Shown in pieces: positions 57,472-64,000 of a stretch of 64,000 nt of DNA (position 1 is the first letter of the stretch; every line of letters begins with the position of its first letter). The position numbers were made by a program, and so were the translations under genes. The DNA is taken from assembly GCF_001683915.1 (NCBI RefSeq), contig NZ_LXTT01000026.1:1-64000 (forward strand), given 5' to 3'. The stretch comes from Allomuricauda sp. CP2A (lineage in GTDB: Bacteria > Bacteroidota > Bacteroidia > Flavobacteriales > Flavobacteriaceae). The notes below the pieces were generated by a model. The model had not been told where the DNA came from. It did not search any database and saw nothing but the letters and a program-made list of their open reading frames with translations.

Positions 57472-58479
57472 TTATGCTTTAACTGCGGAAATGGCCTCCT
57501 TGATCTTGTCTTCCAATTCTTCGGAAAGTTCTGGATTGTCTGCCAAAAGTGCTTTTACGGCGTCTCTTCCCTGCCCCAGTTTGGTATCGCCATAACTGAA
57601 CCACGAGCCGCTTTTCTTTACAATTTCATAGGCAACACCCAAGTCCAGGATTTCCCCAATTTTAGAGATTCCCTCACCATACATGATGTCAAATTCCGCA
57701 GTTCTGAATGGAGGGGCAACTTTGTTCTTCACCACCTTTACACGGGTCTTGTTTCCTTGTACATCCCCATCCGTGTCCTTGATCTGGGTGGACCTTCTGA
57801 TATCCAATCGAACAGAAGCATAAAATTTAAGTGCATTTCCACCCGTGGTGGTTTCGGGGTTTCCGAACATGACCCCGATTTTTTCACGCAACTGGTTGAT
57901 GAAGATCACGGTACACTTGGTCTTGCTGATGGTTGAGGTCAATTTTCTGAGGGCCTGCGACATCAAACGGGCATGAAGCCCCATTTTGGAATCGCCCATT
58001 TCGCCCTCGATCTCACTTTTTGGTGTAAGGGCGGCAACGGAATCCACAATAACAATATCAATGGCCCCGGAACGAATCAAGTTCTCGGTGATTTCCAAAG
58101 CCTGTTCTCCGTGATCGGGCTGTGATATGATGAGGTTATCGATATCGACTCCCAATTTTTTAGCGTAGAAACGGTCAAAAGCATGTTCTGCATCAATAAA
58201 GGCAGCAATCCCGCCAGCTTTTTGTGCCTCGGCAATGGCATGAAGCGTCAATGTGGTCTTACCGGATGATTCTGGACCATAAATTTCAATGACCCGCCCA
58301 CGAGGGTATCCACCCACGCCCAGGGCAATGTCCAATCCCAACGATCCAGAGGGTATCGCCTCAACATCTTCCACCACACTATCCCCCATTTTCATGACGG
58401 CACCTTTGCCATAGGTCTTGTCCAGTTTGTCCAGTGTTAGTTTGAGGGCTTTTAATTTTGCTTCTTTTTCGTTGCTCAT
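57472..58479 (-). CDS. recA: Recombinase RecA
   Basis: A 335-aa RecA with all core motifs: [11 protein letters not shown] near the N-terminus, Walker [11 protein letters not shown] (about residues 69-78), [51 protein letters not shown], loop 2 [36 protein letters not shown] (about 198-233). It carries out strand exchange and SOS control. The C-terminal acid tail is short, ending KEAISAVKA. It is single, leftward, and divergent from trhO. Confidence 0.98.
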   Translation of the reverse strand: MSNEKEAKLKALKLTLDKLDKTYGKGAVMKMGDSVVEDVEAIPSGSLGLDIALGVGGYPRGRVIEIYGPESSGKTTLTLHAIAEAQKAGGIAAFIDAEHAFDRFYAKKLGVDIDNLIISQPDHGEQALEITENLIRSGAIDIVIVDSVAALTPKSEIEGEMGDSKMGLHARLMSQALRKLTSTISKTKCTVIFINQLREKIGVMFGNPETTTGGNALKFYASVRLDIRRSTQIKDTDGDVQGNKTRVKVVKNKVAPPFRTAEFDIMYGEGISKIGEILDLGVAYEIVKKSGSWFSYGDTKLGQGRDAVKALLADNPELSEELEDKIKEAISAVKA

Positions 58480-58656
58480 GGTTCAAATGATTAGGAAGGC
58501 TAAATTACCATTTCTTTCCACATACGGCAAAAGCCACGCAACCTTTTTATACGAATTGAATCTAAGGGGTACTAACTCAATATCCATAGAGCTGACTTCA
58601 GCTCGAATGCAAGGTAGGGGAGAAAATATAGCTGTGAAAAAGTCTAAGGTGGTTTT

Positions 58657-58686
58657 AAGGGCTTCTATTTATTAGAGGCCCTTTTT
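58657..58686 (+). terminator. Orphan rightward terminator between recA and trhO
   Basis: AAGGGCTTCT (58657-58666) pairs with AGAGGCCCTT (58674-58683) with one T-G pair and a 7-nt loop, followed by a short T tract. No rightward gene ends here: recA starts at 58479 on the other strand. An ORF of 62 codons (58487-58675) stops inside the hairpin, and GAGCT/AGCTC arms lie near 58588-58603. A small RNA or a leader attenuator would explain it. Confidence 0.65.
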
Positions 58687-58708
58687 CCATCTACCTACCA
58701 AGAATTTT

Positions 58709-58716
58709 TATCTTTG
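58709..58716 (+). promoter_or_regulatory. TAnnTTTG-type -7 element upstream of trhO
   Basis: TATCTTTG is an exact match to the Bacteroidota -7 element, 74 bp before the trhO ATG. It lies just after the orphan terminator, so it can start a trhO transcript free of read-through. Confidence 0.5.
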
Positions 58717-58746
58717 CACTTGTTTTTACAATAAACCATTCTTTAA

Positions 58747-58766
58747 CCTGTCTGCCGACAGGCAGG
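58747..58766. repeat. 20-bp palindromic repeat (identical to 12500-12519)
   Basis: CCTGTCTGCCGACAGGCAGG in the trhO leader, 23 bp before the start codon. In this place it can fold in the mRNA and may affect translation. Confidence 0.78.
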
Positions 58767-58789
58767 CTTAACTTAACTATTGGTATAGC

Positions 58790-59821
58790 ATGCAACTGTA
58801 CAATACATTAAGTGCAAAGGAAAGGGAAAAGCTTATTGAGGAAGCCGGAAAAGATCGGCTTACCATCTCTTTCTACAAATATGCACACATTGGAAACCCC
58901 AAGATTCTAAGAAACCATCTTTTTATCGCTTGGGATAAAATGGAGGTTCTGGGCCGGATTTATGTGGCCCACGAAGGCATCAACGCACAACTTTCAGTGC
59001 CCGCCGAGAATTTTACTGACTTTAAGACCCATTTGGACAGCATCTCCTTTTTGGAGAATGTTAGATTGAACATCGCCATTGAGCAGGACAATAAATCCTT
59101 TTTAAAACTGAAGGTGAAAGTTCGCAAGAAAATTGTGGCCGATGGATTGAACGACCATACTTTTGATGTGACCAACAAAGGCATCCATGTGGGAGCCGAA
59201 CAATTCAATGAACTTATCGAAGACCCCAACACCATTTTGGTGGATATGCGAAATCACTACGAAAGTGAAATAGGCCATTTTAAGAATGCCATTACCCCTG
59301 ATGTGGATACCTTCCGGGATTCCCTCGACATTATTGAGCAGGATTTGGCAGATCACAAAGAGGACAAAAAATTGGTGATGTATTGCACCGGAGGAATCCG
59401 CTGTGAAAAAGCCAGTGCCTATTACAAGCACAAAGGATTTAAAAATGTATACCAACTGGAAGGGGGGATCATAGAATACACCCGCCAAGTGCGAGACAAG
59501 AAACTAGAGAACAAATTTCTGGGGAAAAACTTTGTTTTTGACCATAGAAGGGGAGAGCGCATCTCAGAAGATGTCATTGCCCACTGTCATCAATGTGGAA
59601 AACCTTGCGACACGCATGTCAACTGTGCCAACGAAGCCTGCCATTTGTTGTTTATTCAGTGTGAGGAATGTGCAACCGCAATGGACAATTGTTGTTCTGT
59701 GGATTGCAAGGAAATCCATGCGCTGCCCTATGAAGAACAAAAAAAGCTGCGCAAAGGCAAGGGGGCCAGTAACAAGATTTTCAAAAAAGGACGATCCCCT
59801 GTATTGAAATACAAGAAGTAG
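58790..59821 (+). CDS. trhO: Oxygen-dependent tRNA uridine hydroxylase (TrhO, rhodanese family)
   Basis: A 343-aa protein of the YceA/TrhO family. The N-terminal ferredoxin-like part has GRIYVAHEGINAQLSVP (about 57-73), and the rhodanese domain has VDMRNHYESEIGHFKNAI and the active Cys in MYCTGGIRCEKASAYY (about 195-210). The C-terminal region binds metal through CHQCGKPCDTHVNCANEACHLLFIQCEECATAMDNCCS (about 264-300). It makes 5-hydroxyuridine at tRNA position 34 using O2. The length is typical. Confidence 0.94.
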   Translation: MQLYNTLSAKEREKLIEEAGKDRLTISFYKYAHIGNPKILRNHLFIAWDKMEVLGRIYVAHEGINAQLSVPAENFTDFKTHLDSISFLENVRLNIAIEQDNKSFLKLKVKVRKKIVADGLNDHTFDVTNKGIHVGAEQFNELIEDPNTILVDMRNHYESEIGHFKNAITPDVDTFRDSLDIIEQDLADHKEDKKLVMYCTGGIRCEKASAYYKHKGFKNVYQLEGGIIEYTRQVRDKKLENKFLGKNFVFDHRRGERISEDVIAHCHQCGKPCDTHVNCANEACHLLFIQCEECATAMDNCCSVDCKEIHALPYEEQKKLRKGKGASNKIFKKGRSPVLKYKK

Positions 59822-59913
59822 CATTTCAATACCCCCGCAATTTATACTATATTTACATAGTAATTTTTATGAACCCTATTGAGGTTGCTCAAAAAAGATG
59901 AGGAGTATTTGAA

Positions 59914-59991
59914 TGTCACATCGAGCGTAGTCGAGATGTACATTGAAATCCAGTTGTTTTAACGAGTTCTCGACTCCGCTCGAACTGACAG
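59914..59991. repeat. Inverted repeat pair between trhO and ricT
   Basis: TGTCACATCGAGCGTAGTCG at 59914 and its near-inverse TCGACTCCGCTCGAACTGAC ending at 59989. It is of the dispersed TGTCA...TGACA type. Otherwise the 206-bp gap is empty. Confidence 0.75.
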
Positions 59992-60027
59992 CTTGTCTTT
60001 TTGGAAGCCTCAATCAAGATATTAAAT

Positions 60028-61191
60028 ATGGCGTGTAGCAGTTGTTCAACCGGCAAGGATGGACAACCGCGTGGTTGCAAGAACAATGGGACTTGCGGCA
60101 CTGATGGTTGTAACAAGCTGACCGTTTTTGATTGGCTTTCCAATATGTCGTTGCCCAACGGTCAAAAACCCTTTGATTGCGTTGAGGTACGTTTCAAGAA
60201 TAGTAGAAAGGAATTTTACAGGAATGTGGACAATCTCCCCTTGTCCATTGGCGATGTTGTGGCCACCCAGGCAAAATCCGGTCACGATGTGGGCATGGTG
60301 ACCCTTACCGGTGAATTGGTTCGGGTGCAGATGAAACGGAAAAAAGAGTCCCCAGATGACAGCACTATCCCAAAAATTTATAGAAAGGCCACCCAGCGCG
60401 ATATTGATGTTTGGCAAAAGTGCCGGAATAGGGAAGAAGAAATCAAAAAACGTTCTAGAGAAATTGCCATCTCGCTCCGACTTGAAATGAAACTGAGCGA
60501 TGTTGAGTTTCAGGGCGATGGATCTAAAGCCACATTCTACTACACCGCGGAAGATAGGGTGGACTTTAGGCAATTGATCAAGGATATGGCCAAAGCCTTT
60601 GGCATCCGGATTGAAATGCGCCAGATTGGGTACCGCCAAGAGGCCCAACGTTTGGGGGGTATTGGTTCCTGCGGGCGGGAATTGTGCTGTTCAACATGGT
60701 TGACCGACTTTAGATCCGTGAGCACTGCATCCGCCAGATACCAACAATTGGCATTGAACCCACAGAAATTGGCAGGGCAGTGCGGTAAGCTCAAATGCTG
60801 TCTCAACTATGAACTGGACATGTATTTGGAGGCATTGAAGGATTTTCCGCCACAGGACAGTAAACTTTTGACCAAAAAAGGATTGGCCTTTTGCCAAAAA
60901 GCAGATATTTTTAAGGAGACACTTTGGTTTTCATACAGGGATGATCCCGCAACATGGCATGCTTTGCATAAGGAACAAGTGCTCGAAATTTTGGAACTCA
61001 ACAAGAAAAACGAAAAGATTGACAGTCTGGAAGAATATGCTGAGGATAATGTGAGCGATGAAAAAATGGCCTTTGAAAATGTGGTTGGGCAAGATAGCCT
61101 CACCCGATTTGATAGGCCCAAGAACAAGAAAAGAAGAAACAAAAAACGCAGAAAGCCTAAATCCAAAGCATCCTCCAATGCGAAAAAATAG
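60028..61191 (+). CDS. ricT: RicT/PSP1-type regulatory iron-sulfur complex protein
   Basis: A 387-aa protein. A Cys-rich N-terminus (CSSCSTGKDGQPRGCKNNGTCGTDGC, which I cite by residues 3-28) is a Bacteroidota trait. The PSP1 core has VEVRFKNSRKEFYRN, SIGDVVATQAKSGHDVGMVTLTGELV (about 72-97), GIGSCGRELCCSTWL (about 208-222) and NPQKLAGQCGKLKCCLNYE (about 243-261). In Bacillus the family works with YlbF and YmcA in RNA processing. The C-terminus is very basic (NKKRRNKKRRKPK). I start at the ATG 60028; gldH overlaps its end by 14 bp. Confidence 0.9.
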   Translation: MACSSCSTGKDGQPRGCKNNGTCGTDGCNKLTVFDWLSNMSLPNGQKPFDCVEVRFKNSRKEFYRNVDNLPLSIGDVVATQAKSGHDVGMVTLTGELVRVQMKRKKESPDDSTIPKIYRKATQRDIDVWQKCRNREEEIKKRSREIAISLRLEMKLSDVEFQGDGSKATFYYTAEDRVDFRQLIKDMAKAFGIRIEMRQIGYRQEAQRLGGIGSCGRELCCSTWLTDFRSVSTASARYQQLALNPQKLAGQCGKLKCCLNYELDMYLEALKDFPPQDSKLLTKKGLAFCQKADIFKETLWFSYRDDPATWHALHKEQVLEILELNKKNEKIDSLEEYAEDNVSDEKMAFENVVGQDSLTRFDRPKNKKRRNKKRRKPKSKASSNAKK

Positions 61192-61666
61192 CCTACTTTC
61201 TCTCCTAACATTGGCTCTGTTCTGGTCGTGTAATGATCAAATGGTCTTTTCAGAGTATGAACCTTTGAAAGATGGGAAATGGGAAATGGACAATGTGGTT
61301 CAGTTTGAGTTTTCCGGGATGGACTCCATCACCCCCTATAATATGTTCATCAACATAAGAAATGATGATACATTTCCGTTTAGTAATCTGTTCTTGATTA
61401 CAGAACTGGAAGCCCCCAATGGCAATACATTGAAGGATACATTGGAGTACAAAATGGCCGAGCCTACTGGTGAATGGTTGGGGAAAGGACTGGGGAGTGT
61501 CAAGGAAAATAAACTTTGGTTTCAGGAAAACGTCGTTTTCCCGGATTCTGGCGTATATAAGGTGAATATTTCCCACGCCATGCGCAAGAATGGCGATGTG
61601 GAGGGTATCCATATTTTGGATGGCATTACAGATGTTGGTTTGGAAATAGAAAAAAGTACCCAATAA
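61178..61666 (+). CDS. gldH: Gliding motility lipoprotein GldH
   Basis: A 162-aa lipoprotein, with lipobox FWSC near residue 18. The mature part, EYEPLKDGKWEMDNVVQFEFSGMDSITPYNMFINIRNDDTFPFSNLFLITEL and then FPDSGVYKVNISHAMR near 130, matches GldH, required for gliding in Flavobacterium. It starts at the ATG 61178, inside the ricT end, and is followed by the PBP1A gene after 5 bp, an order common in flavobacteria. Confidence 0.92.
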   Translation: MRKNSLLSLLTLALFWSCNDQMVFSEYEPLKDGKWEMDNVVQFEFSGMDSITPYNMFINIRNDDTFPFSNLFLITELEAPNGNTLKDTLEYKMAEPTGEWLGKGLGSVKENKLWFQENVVFPDSGVYKVNISHAMRKNGDVEGIHILDGITDVGLEIEKSTQ

Positions 61667-61671
61667 AAGCA

Positions 61672-63999
61672 ATGGCAAAGAAGGTTCAAAAGAAACAACA
61701 AGGATATTTTAAATTTATTAAATGGTTCTGGATACTTTTTGGGTCCGGCGTTCTAGTGGTCATATTCATTTTTCTATTGGCATCATGGGGTGCTTTTGGA
61801 GAGATGCCAACCTTTGAACGTTTGGAAAACCCAGAGACCAATCTGGCCACGGAATTTATTTCTTCGGACGGGCAGACCTTGGGGAAACTCTATTTGGATG
61901 ACAACAGAACCTGGGTAGATTACGATACGTTGCCACAAAACTTGGTGGATGCCTTGGTCGCCACAGAAGATGCAAGATATTACAGCCATTCTGGAATAGA
62001 TGCAAGAGGGACCTTGCGTGCAATCCTGTTTTTGGGGACAAAAGGAGGGGCCAGTACCATTTCACAACAGCTTTCCCGTCAACTTTTTGTTGGAGTACGT
62101 TCCCGAAACCTTATGGAAGCCGTTACCCAAAAGATAAAGGAATGGGTCATTGCCACGCGTTTGGAACGAAACTATACCAAGGAGGAAATCATAGCCATGT
62201 ACCTCAATATCTATGATTTTGGCTATGCTGCGGACGGTATCCGTTCTGCCTCCAGAATCTATTTTGGTAAAGAACCCTACGAACTCAGAATTGAGGAATC
62301 CGCTGTTTTGGTGGGTATGCTCAAGAATTCATCCCTGTATAATCCCATTCGGCGCGAAGAACTGGTTTTCAACCGAAGGAATACCGTTTTAGGTCAAATG
62401 GCCAAGTATGACTATATCACCGAAGAGCAAAAAGACTCTTTGCAACAGTTGAAAATGAAAATCAATTTCAACCCAGAATCGCACCGAGAAGGATTGGCCA
62501 CCTATTTTAGGATGTATCTTCAACGATGGTTGAATAATTGGGTAAAGGAAAACCCAAAACCGGATGGTGAAAATTGGAACATCTATCTGGATGGATTAAA
62601 GGTCTACACCACGGTCGATTCGAGAATGCAACGCAATGCAGAGGAAGCCGTGCAAGAGCACATGAAAAATTTGCAGGCCGAGTTTTTTCATCAAAACACA
62701 CCCAAACGAAACCCTTCCGCCCCATTTTTAGACCTTACCAACGGAGCTATAGATACCATTATGGATCGAGCCATGAGGCGTTCCGCAAGATGGAGGCATC
62801 TTAAAAGAGAGGGGTTGTCTGATACAGAAATTGAAGCCACGTTCCAGAAAAAGGAGGAAATGACGGTTTTTGATTGGAACAGCGATTCTTTTGAAAAGGA
62901 CACCATTATGACCCCAATGGATTCCATCCGCTATTACAAGACTTTTTTAAGAACGGCCATGATGTCCATGGAACCCCAAACAGGTCACGTGAAAGCTTGG
63001 GTGGGGGGAATAGATTACAAGCACTTTCAATACGATAATGTTTATCAAGGGGCAAGACAAGCGGGATCCACGTTCAAACCATTTGTATATGCAGCCGCAA
63101 TTGATCAATTGCGCTACTCGCCCTGTGAATCCTTGCCAGACAACCAATATTGTATAGAACCGGGTAAACACGGTAATATGGAAGCATGGTGCCCCAAAAA
63201 CTCCGATGGAAAATACTCAGGGAAAAACCTGACCCTCAAAAACGCATTGGCCAATTCGGTCAATACCATCACCGCCCAATTGATAGACAAAGTGGGCCCA
63301 GGATCCGTGGTCTCCATAGCCAAAAGCATGGGGCTTAATAAAAATATCCCCGAAGTGCCATCCATTGCATTGGGAACCCATGATTTTAATGTATATGAAA
63401 TGGTGGGGGCTTATGGCACCTTTGCCAACCAAGGCGTATATGTGAAGCCCGTGATGGTCACCCGGATTGAGGACAAAAATGGAACGGTGCTCTATGAATA
63501 CACCCCAGAAACCAAGGATGTCTTAAGTAAAGATGTGGCCTATGCCATGGTCAATCTGATGGAAGGGGTGACCCAGTATGGCTCTGGAGGAAGGTTACGA
63601 CATTCCTTTGCAAAAGACCAAACTGTATACAAAGAAATTATAACGGGCTATCCGTATGAACTCACCAACCCTATCGCCGGAAAAACAGGAACCACACAAA
63701 ATCAAAGTGATGGCTGGTTCATGGGCATGGTACCCAATTTGGTGACCGGTGTGTGGGTAGGAGGCGAGGAGCGGTCCATTCACTTTTCAAGCCTTACCTA
63801 TGGACAAGGAGCATCCATGGCCTTGCCCATTTGGGCCTTGTACATGAAAAAGAACTATGCCAATGAGGAATTGGGAGTTTCCAAAGATGCATTTGAGGAA
63901 CCTGAGGAGATGTCCATCAATGTGGATTGTGCCAAACAAGCCCAAGAGGAGCAGGACGATTTGGATACGGAGGATGATTTGGACGATATCGATTTTTAG
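61672..63999 (+). CDS. Penicillin-binding protein 1A (bifunctional transglycosylase/transpeptidase)
   Basis: A 775-aa class A PBP. After a basic head and one membrane helix (FWILFGSGVLVVIFIFLLAS, about 19-40) comes the GT51 domain: VATEDARYYSHSGIDARGTLRA (catalytic Glu, about 97), GGASTISQQLSRQLF (about 122) and RNYTKEEIIAMYLNIYDFG. The transpeptidase domain has the active Ser in AGSTFKPFVYAAAI (about 464), SVN-type motif ANSVNTITAQL (about 528) and KTGTTQNQSDGWF (about 672). It ends in an acidic tail (DLDTEDDLDDIDF) one base before the window edge, complete. Confidence 0.96.
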   Translation: MAKKVQKKQQGYFKFIKWFWILFGSGVLVVIFIFLLASWGAFGEMPTFERLENPETNLATEFISSDGQTLGKLYLDDNRTWVDYDTLPQNLVDALVATEDARYYSHSGIDARGTLRAILFLGTKGGASTISQQLSRQLFVGVRSRNLMEAVTQKIKEWVIATRLERNYTKEEIIAMYLNIYDFGYAADGIRSASRIYFGKEPYELRIEESAVLVGMLKNSSLYNPIRREELVFNRRNTVLGQMAKYDYITEEQKDSLQQLKMKINFNPESHREGLATYFRMYLQRWLNNWVKENPKPDGENWNIYLDGLKVYTTVDSRMQRNAEEAVQEHMKNLQAEFFHQNTPKRNPSAPFLDLTNGAIDTIMDRAMRRSARWRHLKREGLSDTEIEATFQKKEEMTVFDWNSDSFEKDTIMTPMDSIRYYKTFLRTAMMSMEPQTGHVKAWVGGIDYKHFQYDNVYQGARQAGSTFKPFVYAAAIDQLRYSPCESLPDNQYCIEPGKHGNMEAWCPKNSDGKYSGKNLTLKNALANSVNTITAQLIDKVGPGSVVSIAKSMGLNKNIPEVPSIALGTHDFNVYEMVGAYGTFANQGVYVKPVMVTRIEDKNGTVLYEYTPETKDVLSKDVAYAMVNLMEGVTQYGSGGRLRHSFAKDQTVYKEIITGYPYELTNPIAGKTGTTQNQSDGWFMGMVPNLVTGVWVGGEERSIHFSSLTYGQGASMALPIWALYMKKNYANEELGVSKDAFEEPEEMSINVDCAKQAQEEQDDLDTEDDLDDIDF

Positions 64000-64000
64000 T

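Noticed and set aside
58487-58675. 62-aa basic ORF before trhO as a gene
   Set aside because: It stops inside a terminator hairpin, has no recognised family and no clear start signal; kept only as part of a finding.

Overview
The window is a chromosomal segment from a marine-type flavobacterium (Bacteroidota, Flavobacteriaceae; the gene set looks like the Muricauda/Allomuricauda group, which is an inference). Supporting signs are the type IX secretion/gliding genes sprE (porW) and gldH, several protein families confined to flavobacteria (DUF6341, DUF6427, DUF4254, DUF5687, DUF6168, DUF4292), an F-type ATP synthase operon that ends at the gamma gene without beta and epsilon, TAnnTTTG promoter elements, few Shine-Dalgarno sequences, and many short palindromic repeats. 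No rRNA, tRNA or CRISPR array was recognised.

Layout. 1-7340: AT-rich surface polysaccharide cluster, with a leftward operon (partial GT2, O-antigen ligase, Wzy-like polymerase, acetyltransferase, Wzx flippase) and a divergent rightward pair (priming sugar-phosphate transferase, UDP-glucuronate decarboxylase). 7341-12258: purD, three conserved flavobacterial genes of unknown role, a GT9 glycosyltransferase and a TetR regulator. 12259-22551: accessory region with a SprB-repeat/FISUMP lipoprotein, a pectate-lyase-like protein, three SMP-30/gluconolactonase-type exported proteins (one fused to a bicupin), an unknown AT-rich gene and a DUF4440-like gene. 22552-24852: arsenosugar biosynthesis operon (arsS, a peroxidase-like CMD protein, a DUF2064 glycosyltransferase). 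25209-31102: patatin, a ferredoxin-type reductase, an ABC exporter pair, and a SnoaL gene divergent from a GlxA-type AraC regulator. 31220-40142: sprE, bactofilin, atpZ, DUF6168 and atpBEFHAG. 40279-47483: flippase, dut, GIY-YIG gene, sugar nucleotidyltransferase, TPR protein, DUF4292 lipoprotein, EnvC-like protein and aldo/keto reductase. 47542-63999: housekeeping genes (toxin-antitoxin pair, thioesterase, SPOR protein, dprA, trpS, plsC, a GAF histidine kinase, an ECF sigma factor with a trans-envelope partner, recA, trhO, ricT, gldH, PBP1A).

The most unusual structure is in 12.4-25.1 kb. The last 50-90 bp of arsS are repeated three times, as decayed remnants, in the intergenic gaps to its left (13896, 19917 and 21471), as expected if DNA had been added repeatedly at the arsS 3' end. 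Two of the single-gene inserts share a homologous upstream leader, with a promoter-like element directly against an AACGTT junction, and a homologous downstream flank, so they look like gene cassettes. TetR-operator-like palindromes recur five times in the same interval, including upstream of the arsenosugar operon and upstream of the local tetR gene. Separately, both small GIY-YIG nuclease ORFs (one intact but with altered motif residues, one frameshifted) are bracketed by inverted palindromic repeats of the types dispersed through the window, which suggests a mobile nuclease/palindrome association.
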